64,000 nt of DNA from Persicitalea jodogahamensis (GCF_014651615.1 NZ_BMXF01000003.1:62001-126000), one strand, 5' to 3'; shown: positions 8,781 to 18,824, numbered from the stretch's first letter. The notes: generated from the sequence alone by a model not told the origin. Translations and numbers: made by a program.

Positions 8781-11700
8781 ATGTTGAAACACCTACGCAC
8801 TGCGTCCCTGCTGGGAATGCATACCCTGCTGTTGCTCACGTCGCTGCCGTCCAGGGCCCAGACGCTGGCCCTGGCCCAAACAGTGTCAGAATCCAAAGCC
8901 AGCTCGCAGACTGCCTACCGTCCCTTAGGGGAAGTATTGGCTGGCCTCAAAGCGCATTACCGGGCCGATATCCTGTTTGAACCCAGAACTGTGGATGGCC
9001 TGAAGGTTGACCCGGGCCGGGTGGACAAGGGCCGTAGTCTGGAACAAAACCTGGAGAAGCTGCTGAGGCCTTTTGGTTTGAAATACAAAAAAATTAACCG
9101 TACCTCGTATACGGTGATTGTAGATAAAGAGGCCAAGCGCCCCAAAGACGTCGAAGCCGATCCCGGCAAGGCCTCCTCATTTGAGTCTAAGTCGACTGGC
9201 GACGGTGCTATCAGCCAGGCAGATTTAGAAAAAATTGTGATTGAAGACAGAACGATCACAGGAACCGTCAAAGGCTCCGACACCAATGAACCGCTGCCCG
9301 GGGTTAGTGTGGTGGTGAAGGGTACCACGCGAGGTACAACCACCGATGTCAATGGTGCCTTCCGACTCAATGTGGAAAATGACAACAATACGCTGGTTTT
9401 TTCTTTTGTGGGCTACGCCAATCAGGAGGTCGTCATTGATAACAGGACAACAATTGATGTGAAACTCCTGCCAGACCTCAAAGCGCTGGAGGAGGTCGTA
9501 GTGGTGGGGTATGGAACCAAAAAACGCGAGAACGTTACGGGGGCCATCGCCCAAATAAGTGGCGAAGCGCTGACGAGCCGCCCAGTCACCAAATTGGGGC
9601 AGGCCCTGCAGGGGCTTATTCCCAACCTGAACGTCACCAATCCGAATGGAAATCCCGATGCCAATCCGACTTTTAACATACGGGGTACCACTTCCCTTAC
9701 GGGTGGCAGTGCGCTGGTACTGGTGGATGGTATTCAAATGGATATGAATCTGCTGAACCCAGCGGATGTGGAGAGCATCACGGTTCTCAAGGATGCCGCC
9801 TCCGCGGCTATTTATGGAGCCCGCGGGGCATTCGGGGTCATCCTCGTCACCACCAAAAAAGGAAGCAAGGACCGGAAGCCCGTCATCAGCTACTCGGGAA
9901 GCATGCAGTTCAACCGCCCTACCTACCTCCCTGATCTTTTGAGCACCCAGGACTTTCTAGAGTCACAGAATGTAGCGCAACGCAACGTGAATGGCAGCCA
10001 GAAATACTCCGACGATCAGATAAAGTGGGTGAATGACTACGCAAACGATCCGGTCAATAATCCCAGCTACCATATCCTGCCCAATGGCAAGATATTTTGG
10101 AACGCCTCCAATAACGTGATTGAGCAAATGGTCCAGCCCTGGGCACCGGGTAACAACCATACGCTCAGTCTGAACGGAGGCAACGCCAAAACGTCCTATT
10201 ACGTATCGGCGGGGTCACTCAGGCAGGAAGGTTTGTTCAAATCCTCCACCGATGTTTTCAAGCGCTACAATTTTGCCACCAACGTAAGCACCGACCTGAC
10301 TGAATGGCTCAACGTTGGTGCCAAGGTCAACTTTATTGCCACGGGCTACGACGAGCCCCATAAGTACCCCAACAAGGGATCGGACTGGTGGGAGCAAATG
10401 ACAAGGGGTGAGCCGCAGGTTCTGTTTCCTCCTAAAACCCCCGCTGGGTCACCGGTGGGCGAGGGGATCGCTACCGAAAACTTCTCCAACTTCCTCAACA
10501 GCGGTTCCCGTAAAGTCAAGGATGCCACTACGGGAGTGTATAGCGTCAATGCCAGTGCCGACGTGATGCGCGGCCTGAAGATCAGTGGTAATTTTTCGTA
10601 TACCTCCGTCCGGCAGCACATCAAGGAACACCAGGTGGCCTTTCCCTATATCCGCGACACCTGGATTCCGCAAATCTCCGGCACGTCGCCCTCCTTTGTG
10701 CAGCGTGACTTCACCTCGTCAGATTACTTCGCCACCAACCTGTTTGCCGACTACGGTACGGTCATCAACCAGAAGCATACCATTTCTGCCCTGGTCGGCT
10801 ATAATCAGGAATGGTACGACATGAAAGGATATACTACCAAACGGCAGGATCTGATCAGCGGCAGTGTACCCGTGCTGAATCTGACCACGGGTCTCCTCAC
10901 AACTTCCGACGATCAGACTTCCTGGGCGATCCGGGGTATTTTCGGTCGTTTCAACTATGCGTATCTGGGTAAGTATCTGGTCGAGTTCAACAGCCGGTAC
11001 GACGGTACCTCCCGCTTTCCAGCCGGTCGCCGGTTCGGCTATTTCCCTTCTATCTCGGCCGGTTGGCGGGTTTCGAAAGAGAGCTTCATGAAGCCGCTGG
11101 AACGCACCGTGCACGATCTCAAAATTCGGGCTTCCTATGGTAGTCTGGGAAACCAGCTCCTATCGACGAATTTCCCCTATGTAGCTTTATTCGGCATCAC
11201 GCAGCAGGTACCCTTTATCATGAACGGGACCCTACCTTTGGGGATAACCGCCCCGGGACTGGTGAGTCCCGACCTGACCTGGGAAAAAGTGTCAACGCTT
11301 GATTTCGGGGCCGATGCGAACCTGTGGGGAAAACTTGACCTCGGCTTCGACTGGTACCGCCGGACCACCTCCGGTATGCTGGTGGCGGGCGACCGGCTCC
11401 CGGCCGTACTCGGCACCGCCGTACCCCAGCGCAACGGCGCTGAGCTGCAAACGACCGGCTTCGAGCTGAGTGCCAAGTGGAACGGCAAAGCCCAGTTCTC
11501 CAAGCCATTGAGGTACGACCTCGGTCTGGTTCTCTCCAACTACCAGGCTGTCATTACAAAGTTCGACAACAATCCCAGCGGTCTCATTTCCAATAACTAC
11601 GTAGGCCGCGACATCGGAGAAATCTGGGGCTTTGAAACTACGGGGATTTTCCAGACCAACGATGCCGTGAAAAGTGCCGCCAATCAGGATCAATTGGGTA

Positions 11701-12308
11701 ACTCGGGCCGCTGGAGCGCCGGAGACATCCAGTATACCGACCTGAATGGTGACAATCTGATAACCCGGGGTGCCAATACAATCACCGATCCGGGCGACCA
11801 GCGCATCATCGGCAACACGACGCCGAAGTATCAGTACGGCATTACGGGTAACCTTTCGTGGTTCAATTTCGATTTCAGCCTGTTACTGCAGGGGGTAGGC
11901 AAACGGGATTTCGTGCCCAGCGGAAATTATTTCTGGGGAGCGATCAACAATGGTGCCGCCGTGGGTACCAGAGAAGTGTATAAAAACGCCTGGTCACCGG
12001 AGAATCCCGATGCGTACTATCCCATTTATAAGGGGGGCTCCTCGTTCAATATCTTGCCGCAAACCCGCTTTCTTCAGAGTTCGGCCTATATGCGCCTGAA
12101 AAATATCTCGCTGGGCTACTCGGTGCCTCAGAACGTCCTTCAGAAGATCCATCTCACCCAGGCCCGGATCTACGTGACGGGCCAGAACCTTTGGGAGTAC
12201 ACCAAATTGAAAGGCAACTTCGACCCCGAAGTCACCGGCTCGGGAGATGTGGGGGTATTCTACCCCTTACAGCGGGTCGTTTCATTTGGTATTCAACTAT
12301 CCTTATAA
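8781..12308 (+). CDS. SusC/RagA TonB-dependent transporter with STN domain (PUL 1)
   Basis: A 1175-residue outer-membrane receptor. Signal peptide at 1-27 (LLLLTSLPSRAQ), STN domain at about 45-115, carboxypeptidase-like regulatory repeat at about 155-240 (GTVKGSDTNEPLPGVSVVVK), plug from about 245 (EEVVVVGYGTKKRENVTGAI, with RGTTSL and VLKDAASAAIYG), then the beta-barrel ending in an aromatic-rich strand VVSFGIQLSL. It imports oligosaccharides with energy from TonB, with the SusD-like protein as lid. The STN domain is what contacts FecR proteins, matching the neighbouring sigma/anti-sigma pair. The glycan is not known; three adjacent sulfatases suggest it is sulfated. Confidence 0.95.
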   Translation: MLKHLRTASLLGMHTLLLLTSLPSRAQTLALAQTVSESKASSQTAYRPLGEVLAGLKAHYRADILFEPRTVDGLKVDPGRVDKGRSLEQNLEKLLRPFGLKYKKINRTSYTVIVDKEAKRPKDVEADPGKASSFESKSTGDGAISQADLEKIVIEDRTITGTVKGSDTNEPLPGVSVVVKGTTRGTTTDVNGAFRLNVENDNNTLVFSFVGYANQEVVIDNRTTIDVKLLPDLKALEEVVVVGYGTKKRENVTGAIAQISGEALTSRPVTKLGQALQGLIPNLNVTNPNGNPDANPTFNIRGTTSLTGGSALVLVDGIQMDMNLLNPADVESITVLKDAASAAIYGARGAFGVILVTTKKGSKDRKPVISYSGSMQFNRPTYLPDLLSTQDFLESQNVAQRNVNGSQKYSDDQIKWVNDYANDPVNNPSYHILPNGKIFWNASNNVIEQMVQPWAPGNNHTLSLNGGNAKTSYYVSAGSLRQEGLFKSSTDVFKRYNFATNVSTDLTEWLNVGAKVNFIATGYDEPHKYPNKGSDWWEQMTRGEPQVLFPPKTPAGSPVGEGIATENFSNFLNSGSRKVKDATTGVYSVNASADVMRGLKISGNFSYTSVRQHIKEHQVAFPYIRDTWIPQISGTSPSFVQRDFTSSDYFATNLFADYGTVINQKHTISALVGYNQEWYDMKGYTTKRQDLISGSVPVLNLTTGLLTTSDDQTSWAIRGIFGRFNYAYLGKYLVEFNSRYDGTSRFPAGRRFGYFPSISAGWRVSKESFMKPLERTVHDLKIRASYGSLGNQLLSTNFPYVALFGITQQVPFIMNGTLPLGITAPGLVSPDLTWEKVSTLDFGADANLWGKLDLGFDWYRRTTSGMLVAGDRLPAVLGTAVPQRNGAELQTTGFELSAKWNGKAQFSKPLRYDLGLVLSNYQAVITKFDNNPSGLISNNYVGRDIGEIWGFETTGIFQTNDAVKSAANQDQLGNSGRWSAGDIQYTDLNGDNLITRGANTITDPGDQRIIGNTTPKYQYGITGNLSWFNFDFSLLLQGVGKRDFVPSGNYFWGAINNGAAVGTREVYKNAWSPENPDAYYPIYKGGSSFNILPQTRFLQSSAYMRLKNISLGYSVPQNVLQKIHLTQARIYVTGQNLWEYTKLKGNFDPEVTGSGDVGVFYPLQRVVSFGIQLSL

Positions 12309-12319
12309 CTCTTTCAATC

Positions 12320-14014
12320 ATGAATAGCAGATATTTGAAATTGATAACGGCTGTGAGCCTTCTTGCAGCCACATCCTGTTCGGATGACTTCCTGGATCGG
12401 ATTCCCACGGACTCGTTGAATGAAAGTAATTTCTGGCACAACGAAACCGAACTCAAACAGTACGCCAACTCCTTTTACCAGAGCTTTACGGGCCATAACA
12501 CCGCAACCGCTGCCAGTCCCATCATCACGGGCGACCACCAGAGTGACAACATGGTACCCCTGAATTTTGATCTGGTGGCGGCCGGGAAAAATATCGTCCC
12601 TACCTCGGGAGGCGGCTGGAACTGGACTACCGTCCGGTCGGCCAATTATTTTTTAAGCCGTTATAACCAGACCCCGGTCAGCCAGGAAATCAAGGACAGG
12701 TACGCCGGAGAAGTCCGGTTCTTCAAAGCCCGGGACTATTACAACAAAGTGGTTGATTTTGGGGAAGTACCCTGGCTATCCAAAGATCTGACCACCAACT
12801 CTCCCGAGCTTTATGCCCCCCGTGACAGCAGGGTGTTGGTGATGGATTCGATCCTGGTAACGATCAATAAGGCCATTGCCACACTGCCGGCCAAAAGTCA
12901 GGCCGAAGCGGGCCGGATCAATAAGGATATTGCCCTGCTTCTGAAAGCCCGGATTTGTCTTTTTGAGGGTACCTTCAGAAAGTACCGGGGAATTGCCGGT
13001 GGTGAGAAGTTTCTGCAGGAAGCCATCGCGGCTTCCGACCAGATCATCAATGAGCAGCATTATCAGATTCATTCTACCGGAAAACCGGAGTCAGATTATG
13101 CTTCGTTATTTAATTCCCTGGATTTGAGTGCCAATAAAGAAATTCTGTTTTACAAGGCGTACGAAACCGGCCTGCTCGGAACCGCCACTTCCTGGAATGT
13201 TCAGCTCAATAATTTCAACACCAGTATCTCCAAATCGCTGGTTGAGTCCTATCTCGCCAGCGACGGAAAGCCCATTTCGCAGAGCCCGCTTTACCAGGGC
13301 GATCAGAGTATCCAGGCCGAAATGAAAAACCGCGACCCCCGCCTGACCCAAACGGTGGTATCTCCGGGTACGGGCATACAGGCGGGGTACGGTGGTCCGG
13401 CCATACCCGGTTCCGGATTCAGCGGGGTGGGCATCGTGCCCACCGGGTACCAGCTGGCCAAGTACTGGGTACCCGACCAAACTGAGTTTGTGCGAATCCA
13501 GAACGGTATCCTGGATGCCCCCATCTACCGCTATGCCGAGGTACTGCTGATCAATGCCGAAGCCAGGGCGGAAATGGGGCAGGCTACCCAGGAGGTACTT
13601 GACAAAACGGTAAACCTGTTGCGCAAGCGGGCAGGTATGCCGCCCATGGTGGTCGGCAATCTCGTAAAAGACCAGAATTCCGACTTTCCCGAAATCCCGG
13701 TGGTGTTGGACGAAATAAGGCGTGAAAGGCGGGTAGAGTTGGCCATTGAGGGGCTTCGTTTTGAAGACCTGGTGCGTTGGAAGGCGGGCCGATTGCTCAA
13801 CAAGCCCGTGCTGGGCATGAAGTTCATCCAAAGCCAATACCCCAAAGCCGTAGTGGGCAACAGCGTGTTTGTCAATAGCGGGGGGTACATTCTACCCTAC
13901 GGGAAGTCGCTTCCGGGGGGACGTACGTTTGACGAAACCAAAAACTACCTCCTGCCGCTCCCACTTGATGAATTGGGACTTAATCCGAAATTAACTCAAA
14001 ATCCGGGTTGGTAA
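12320..14014 (+). CDS. SusD/RagB-type nutrient-binding lipoprotein (PUL 1)
   Basis: About 564 residues from ATG 12320 (MNSRYLKLITAVSLLAATSC). The lipobox LAATSC predicts lipidation at Cys20 and surface export; the acidic DDFLDRIPTDSLNESNFW after it is the usual SusD beginning. Later SusD features are LINAEARAEMG, LRKRAGMP and EIRRERRVELAIEGLRFEDL, where the last is the family hallmark, and a C-terminal LPLPLDELGLNPKLTQNPGW. It starts 11 bases after SusC and forms the lid of the import complex, binding the glycan at the cell surface. Confidence 0.95.
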   Translation: MNSRYLKLITAVSLLAATSCSDDFLDRIPTDSLNESNFWHNETELKQYANSFYQSFTGHNTATAASPIITGDHQSDNMVPLNFDLVAAGKNIVPTSGGGWNWTTVRSANYFLSRYNQTPVSQEIKDRYAGEVRFFKARDYYNKVVDFGEVPWLSKDLTTNSPELYAPRDSRVLVMDSILVTINKAIATLPAKSQAEAGRINKDIALLLKARICLFEGTFRKYRGIAGGEKFLQEAIAASDQIINEQHYQIHSTGKPESDYASLFNSLDLSANKEILFYKAYETGLLGTATSWNVQLNNFNTSISKSLVESYLASDGKPISQSPLYQGDQSIQAEMKNRDPRLTQTVVSPGTGIQAGYGGPAIPGSGFSGVGIVPTGYQLAKYWVPDQTEFVRIQNGILDAPIYRYAEVLLINAEARAEMGQATQEVLDKTVNLLRKRAGMPPMVVGNLVKDQNSDFPEIPVVLDEIRRERRVELAIEGLRFEDLVRWKAGRLLNKPVLGMKFIQSQYPKAVVGNSVFVNSGGYILPYGKSLPGGRTFDETKNYLLPLPLDELGLNPKLTQNPGW

Positions 14015-14064
14015 TATTGGAGTCTTCATCATTCCCTAAGTACCTGGATTGAGAGCATCGTTTT

Positions 14065-15522
14065 ATGATGAATAGTAAGTTGCCAGGCGTTGTAATATTC
14101 TTATTTTTCTGGCTGAATGCATTCACCGCATTCAGCCAGAATCGCCAAGGGGATGCCTCCGAAACCTCGAAGCGGCCCAACATCATCCTGATCATGTCCG
14201 ACGATCAGGGCTGGGGGGATACAGGCTACAACGGGCATCCGTATCTGCAAACCCCCAATCTGGACCGGATGGCCCGGGAGGGGGCGCGCTTCACCCGGGC
14301 TTATTCGGGATCCGCGGTTTGCTCCCCCACAAGGGCCAGTTTCCTGACCGGCCGGAATCCCGAACGCATGGGGATTTGCTATGCCAATTGCGGGCATTTG
14401 AAAAAAGAGGAAATCACCCTCTTTGAGCTTGTAAAACCCTCAGGATACACCACGGGGCATTTCGGAAAATGGCACCTGGGTACCCTCTCCAAAACCATCC
14501 CCGACGCCAACCGCGGAGGAAATCCCGAATTTTTTCATGAATACGCGCCCCCCTGGGAGCACGGTGTGGATGTGAGCTTCGTGACCGAATCCAAGGTACC
14601 TACCTGGGACCCCATGAAAACCCCGCCCGCCTCGGCCATGGAGGCTGGAAACAAGCCATTGGGCAGCCCATTCGGAACCAATTACTGGACGGGGGAAGGT
14701 CAAATAGCCACTGATAACCTGGAAGGTGATGATTCCCGCGTCATGATGGATAGGGTACTTCCGTTCATCGACCAGGCGGTTCGGGACAAAAAGCCTTTCC
14801 TAACGGTCATCTGGTTCCATACGCCCCACCTGCCAGTATATACGGGCGAAAAGTACAAGAAACCCTACGCCGGACTATCCGAGGATCAGCAGGAATTTTA
14901 TGGCGCCATTACCGCAATGGACGAGCAGATCGGTCGATTGCGTGCCCATTTGCAGAAGCTGGGAATTGTGGATCACACGATTATTTCGTTTACAAGCGAC
15001 AATGGCCCGGAAGGCAAAGTGCCCGTTAAAAGAACACAGGGGCTCACCTACGGTCTGGACGGTCGCAAGCGGAGCTTGAAAGAAGGGGGCATCCGCGTGC
15101 CCGGACTGATGGTATGGCCCGGGCAAATTGCGGCGGGGACGGTGGTCAACGCTCCGGTATTCACCTCGGACTATTTCCCGACCATCGCCTCCCTGCTCAA
15201 CATAGACATAGGCAAGTTCAACCGGCCCTATGACGGAACGGACTTACGGAAGGTACTGAGGGAAGAGCGCTCGGCTATCCCAAAAGAAAGGTACCTTTCC
15301 TTTCTGCTGGAAGGTCAGGCCGCCCATATCGGTACCCGTTACAAGCTGTACCGGGAGAACGCAACGGCGGAATGGCAGCTGTTTGACCTGCTGACCGACC
15401 CGGGTGAAACAAAGAACGCGGCCTCCACGAATAAGGACCTTTTCAATACACTCATTTCAGAATGGTCGCTTTGGGAAAAATCAGTTAAAAACAGTGCGGC
15501 AGGCCATGATTACCAGCCGTAG
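14065..15522 (+). CDS. Secreted S1-type sulfatase, first of three
   Basis: A 485-residue arylsulfatase-type enzyme with a signal peptide (about 1-25, LNAFTAFSQ). The metal-binding start NIILIMSDDQGWGD is followed by C86 in CSPTRASFLTGR, the C-x-P-x-R site converted to formylglycine by a separate maturase. Further family signs are FGKWHLG, HTPHLP and FTSDNGPEG. It would remove sulfate esters from the PUL 1 glycan in the periplasm. No maturase gene (FGE or anSME) is in the window, so one must be encoded elsewhere if the enzyme is active. It follows SusD by 50 bases. Confidence 0.92.
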   Translation: MMNSKLPGVVIFLFFWLNAFTAFSQNRQGDASETSKRPNIILIMSDDQGWGDTGYNGHPYLQTPNLDRMAREGARFTRAYSGSAVCSPTRASFLTGRNPERMGICYANCGHLKKEEITLFELVKPSGYTTGHFGKWHLGTLSKTIPDANRGGNPEFFHEYAPPWEHGVDVSFVTESKVPTWDPMKTPPASAMEAGNKPLGSPFGTNYWTGEGQIATDNLEGDDSRVMMDRVLPFIDQAVRDKKPFLTVIWFHTPHLPVYTGEKYKKPYAGLSEDQQEFYGAITAMDEQIGRLRAHLQKLGIVDHTIISFTSDNGPEGKVPVKRTQGLTYGLDGRKRSLKEGGIRVPGLMVWPGQIAAGTVVNAPVFTSDYFPTIASLLNIDIGKFNRPYDGTDLRKVLREERSAIPKERYLSFLLEGQAAHIGTRYKLYRENATAEWQLFDLLTDPGETKNAASTNKDLFNTLISEWSLWEKSVKNSAAGHDYQP

Positions 15523-15601
15523 CTCCGCCGCAACCTACTTTCTCTGGGTGGACGATCCCGATCAAGAATATTCCAGATAACTACCGTTAATCCCAATTCC
15601 C

Positions 15602-17062
15602 ATGATCAACAATAAAGTACTGATTGTCAAATACCTGTCGGCCCTCTGCCTGCTGGCGGTATCCCTGGGTTTTGTTTTCAGTAAAAACGCGAAACCAGCG
15701 GACGCCAAGCCCAACATCATCTTCATTTTCACCGACGACCAGCGTTACAATACGATTCATGCCTTGGGGGATGATCAGGTAATCACGCCCCATCTGGACG
15801 GCTTGGTGCAGCAAGGTACCACGTTTACGCACGCCTACAACATGGGAGCCTGGGGCGGGGCGGTATGCGTGACCAGCCGGGCCATGTTGCTGACAGGCAT
15901 GTCGGTTTGGGATGTCTATCAGGAAGAGAAGGACTACTCGAAGCTGCTGGCCAAACAGGGTTTCTGGCCCCAGCAGCTTAAAAAGGCGGGCTACGAAACC
16001 TACATGACGGGCAAGTGGCACGTCAGACAAAAACCGGACGCCATTTTCGACCACGTAGTTCACGAGCGCCCCGGAATGCCCAACCAAACCCCGGCGGGGT
16101 ACAACCGGCCCTTGTCCAGAACGGACACCATCTGGCAGCCCTGGGACCCTAAATACGAAGGATTCTGGAAAGGGGGTACCCACTGGACACAGGTCGTGGC
16201 GGATGATGCGCTCAATTTTATAGATCAGGCCTCGAAAAAGGATACGCCTTTTTTCATGTACCTGGCGTTCAATTCGCCCCATGATCCCCGGCAGGCACCC
16301 AAGCGCTGGGTAGACCGCTATCCGGTAGACGACATTAAGCTACCCCTAAGCTACCTGGATGAATATCCGTTTAAGGAGGAAATGGGAGCCGGCAAGGACC
16401 TGAGGGACGAGCAACTGGCTCCTTTTCCGCGCACGCCCTACGCCGTAAAAAAGAACATCCAGGAGTACTATGCGAGCATATCCTACACCGACGAGCAGAT
16501 CGGCCGCATACTGGACGCCCTCCGCAAAAGCGGAAAGATGGAAAACACCTACATCTTCTTTACCGCCGACCACGGACTCGCGGTAGGCCACCACGGCCTC
16601 ATGGGCAAGCAAAGCATGTTCGACCACAGCATGCGCCCGCCGCTCATCGTGAGCGGCCCCGGTGTTCCGAAAGGAGCGAAACGGGATCAGAATGTGTATT
16701 TGCAGGACATCATGGCTTCTACCTACGAGCTGGCCGGAATCAAAAAGCCGGACCACGTTTATTTCCACAGCCTCTTGCCGATGATCAAAGACAAGAACCG
16801 GAAGAGTCCGTACAGCAGTATCTATGGCTGCTACACCAGTCAGCAACGCATGGTTCGTGGGGATCGGTACAAGATGATCGTCTACCCGGAGGCTAACAAA
16901 GTCCTGCTTTTTGATCTGGTCAAGGACCCCGAAGAAATGCACGACATTGCCGGTGCGCCCGCCAGCAAGGCCATTCTGAAAGATCTGAAAAAGCGCCTGC
17001 TGGAGCAGCAAGCCCAACTGCACGATGAACTTGACCTGACCCCTCAACTGGTGAATTTATAA
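15602..17062 (+). CDS. Secreted S1-type sulfatase with CVTSR active site
   Basis: A 486-residue sulfatase with an N-terminal hydrophobic signal (LLAVSLGFVFS). The alkaline-phosphatase fold begins at NIIFIFTDDQRYNT, then comes the modification site C89-V-T-S-R93 within AVCVTSRAMLLTGM. The third position is Thr rather than the usual Pro or Ala. Other motifs are intact: TGKWHVRQ, NSPHDPRQAP, FTADHGLAVGHHGLMGK. It has about 80 bases to the preceding sulfatase and 23 to the next. Its long C-terminal half with KQSMFDHSMRPPL is closer to choline/iduronate-sulfatase-like groups than to the other two, so the three enzymes probably attack different sulfate positions. Confidence 0.9.
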   Translation: MINNKVLIVKYLSALCLLAVSLGFVFSKNAKPADAKPNIIFIFTDDQRYNTIHALGDDQVITPHLDGLVQQGTTFTHAYNMGAWGGAVCVTSRAMLLTGMSVWDVYQEEKDYSKLLAKQGFWPQQLKKAGYETYMTGKWHVRQKPDAIFDHVVHERPGMPNQTPAGYNRPLSRTDTIWQPWDPKYEGFWKGGTHWTQVVADDALNFIDQASKKDTPFFMYLAFNSPHDPRQAPKRWVDRYPVDDIKLPLSYLDEYPFKEEMGAGKDLRDEQLAPFPRTPYAVKKNIQEYYASISYTDEQIGRILDALRKSGKMENTYIFFTADHGLAVGHHGLMGKQSMFDHSMRPPLIVSGPGVPKGAKRDQNVYLQDIMASTYELAGIKKPDHVYFHSLLPMIKDKNRKSPYSSIYGCYTSQQRMVRGDRYKMIVYPEANKVLLFDLVKDPEEMHDIAGAPASKAILKDLKKRLLEQQAQLHDELDLTPQLVNL

Positions 17063-17085
17063 GGATCTTTCATTCGGTATGATCT

Positions 17086-18501
17086 ATGATTCCTGAATAT
17101 CCATTGATAAACTGCCACGTTAAAAATTGGCGCAAAGTAATTAAACGGCCGCTTCTCAGCTTTTTCCTGGTACTGGCAGTTTCGACCATTACCTATGCCC
17201 AGCAGCCTAATATTATCTTTGTGTTCGCCGATGACTGGGGTTTTGGCGATCTGGGCTGCTATGGAAACAAAGAAGTTTCTACTCCTAACCTGGATAAGCT
17301 CGCGACTCAGGGTACCCGGTACACGCAATTTCACGTAACCAGCGGCGTGTGTTCGCCCAGTCGAAGTTCGGTGATTACGGGCCATTTTCCGGCCCGGCAT
17401 CGCATCCACGGCCATTTTGCAGGAAACGAAGTCAATGCCCGTAGGGGTATGCCCAATTGGCTGGATGAAAACCTGCCGGTGTGCCTGCCCCGCGAAATGC
17501 AGCGGGCGGGCTACGCAACGGCTCACTTTGGCAAGTGGCACCTGGGAGGCGGCGGGTTGCCCCACGGGGACCTTTCAGCTCCCGAGCCCCGGCAATACGG
17601 CTATGACGAAACGCGGGTCTGGAATGGCAATGGCCCCACCTGGAACGGCGACCGGCTTTGGCCCACCACCCGCTACATGGATGATGACACGGTATGGATC
17701 CAGAATTCCAGTAAAATTGCGGTGGATGTCACGATTGATTTTCTGAATAGAAGAAAAGGCAAGGCTCCCCTGTTCGTAAACCTGTGGTTGAAGGATCCCC
17801 ACACGCCGCTGGCTCCAACCGAAGCACAGCGGAAACCGTTCAAAGGGCTTATACCCGACAAGGAAACCTACTACGCCGTACTGTCGGACGCCGATTATCA
17901 TGTCGGGCGTCTCATGAAGGCCCTGACAGAAATGGGGTTGGACGAGAACACATTGGTGATTTTTAGCAGCGACAACGGTCCGGCCAACTATGCCCCCGCC
18001 CGGATCGCCGGCTCGACTGCGGGTTTGAAGGGGCGCAAAACGGATGTATTCGATGGGGGAGTGAAGGTACCTTTAATCATGCGATGGCCAGGGCATATTC
18101 CGGCGGGCAGGGTGGATAGTACCACAGTCTTGTCCACGGTAGACTTGCTCCTTACCTTCTGTGCATTGGCCGGCAGGCGTCTGCCAGCCGACTACCAGCC
18201 CGATGGAGAGAGCTTTGCGGCTATATTTAGTAACAAGCCTTTCAAAAGGTCGAAGCCCCTTTTCTGGGAATGGCGATTCCCCTACGCAGGCGACGATCCG
18301 TACCGCCAGAACAGCTGGGTAACCAGCGCGATCAGAGAGGGCAACTGGAAGCTTTTGGCGGACAAGGACAGGAAGAGAATCGAACTGTACGATATCAGCC
18401 GGGACCCATTTGAGCGACAAAATCTGGCCGGTGGCAATTCTAAAAAAGCGCAACAGTTGTTAAAAAAGTGGGATGCGTGGAAAGGCGAATTGCCTCAATA
18501 G
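17086..18501 (+). CDS. Secreted S1-type sulfatase, third of three
   Basis: A 471-residue sulfatase. ATG 17086 gives a long N-terminus with a hydrophobic core at about 23-39 (LLSFFLVLAVSTITYAQ) and a likely signal-peptidase I site after YAQ. Metal site NIIFVFADDWGFGDLG, modification site C89 in CSPSRSSVITG (canonical C-x-P-x-R), then FGKWHLGGGG, KDPHTPLAP and FSSDNGPANY. The middle (PHGDLSAPEPRQYGYD) and C-terminal WEWRFPYAG are typical of S1 arylsulfatases acting on polysaccharides. It is the last intact gene of PUL 1; a gene remnant begins 35 bases downstream. Confidence 0.92.
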   Translation: MIPEYPLINCHVKNWRKVIKRPLLSFFLVLAVSTITYAQQPNIIFVFADDWGFGDLGCYGNKEVSTPNLDKLATQGTRYTQFHVTSGVCSPSRSSVITGHFPARHRIHGHFAGNEVNARRGMPNWLDENLPVCLPREMQRAGYATAHFGKWHLGGGGLPHGDLSAPEPRQYGYDETRVWNGNGPTWNGDRLWPTTRYMDDDTVWIQNSSKIAVDVTIDFLNRRKGKAPLFVNLWLKDPHTPLAPTEAQRKPFKGLIPDKETYYAVLSDADYHVGRLMKALTEMGLDENTLVIFSSDNGPANYAPARIAGSTAGLKGRKTDVFDGGVKVPLIMRWPGHIPAGRVDSTTVLSTVDLLLTFCALAGRRLPADYQPDGESFAAIFSNKPFKRSKPLFWEWRFPYAGDDPYRQNSWVTSAIREGNWKLLADKDRKRIELYDISRDPFERQNLAGGNSKKAQQLLKKWDAWKGELPQ

Positions 18502-18535
18502 CATGTAATGCATACCCAACCCCTACTTCACCAAT

Positions 18536-18824
18536 ATGAACGTCACATCCACTAGCCTTAGGCACCTTGCTTCCGTTTGCCTTTTCTTCCTGCTGGCAGG
18601 AAACGCACTTGGCGTCGAACAGATCGGTACGTCCATTAGTCCAACGGGCCAGCAGTAACACGGGTTAACGACATGTTGCCCATACAGTTTCTGCGGCTTG
18701 GGTCCCGTCCCAACTCTGTCCGTGCCTGCCGCTTGAAACTCACCCTACCTGCCACGGGTGTGGAGGTGTATGTACCGCTCGACCTTTGCCAAGACATTCA
18801 GGTAGTTTTATTGAAGTTAAATAG
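18536..18824 (+). pseudogene. Remnant of a secreted enzyme, probably a glycosidase
   Basis: From ATG 18536, 40 codons read as a clear signal peptide (LASVCLFFLLAGNALG) followed by 13 residues and a stop at 18656-18658. About 60 bases later another frame reads LKLTLPATGVEVYVP and, after a frameshift, ends near 18824 with a short hydrophobic-acidic tail. That end resembles the last strands of the C-terminal beta-sandwich of secreted glycosidases such as alpha-L-fucosidases, though this is a weak match. The arrangement (export signal, then abruptly a C-terminus) indicates a gene at the end of PUL 1 whose middle has been deleted. Confidence 0.5.
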
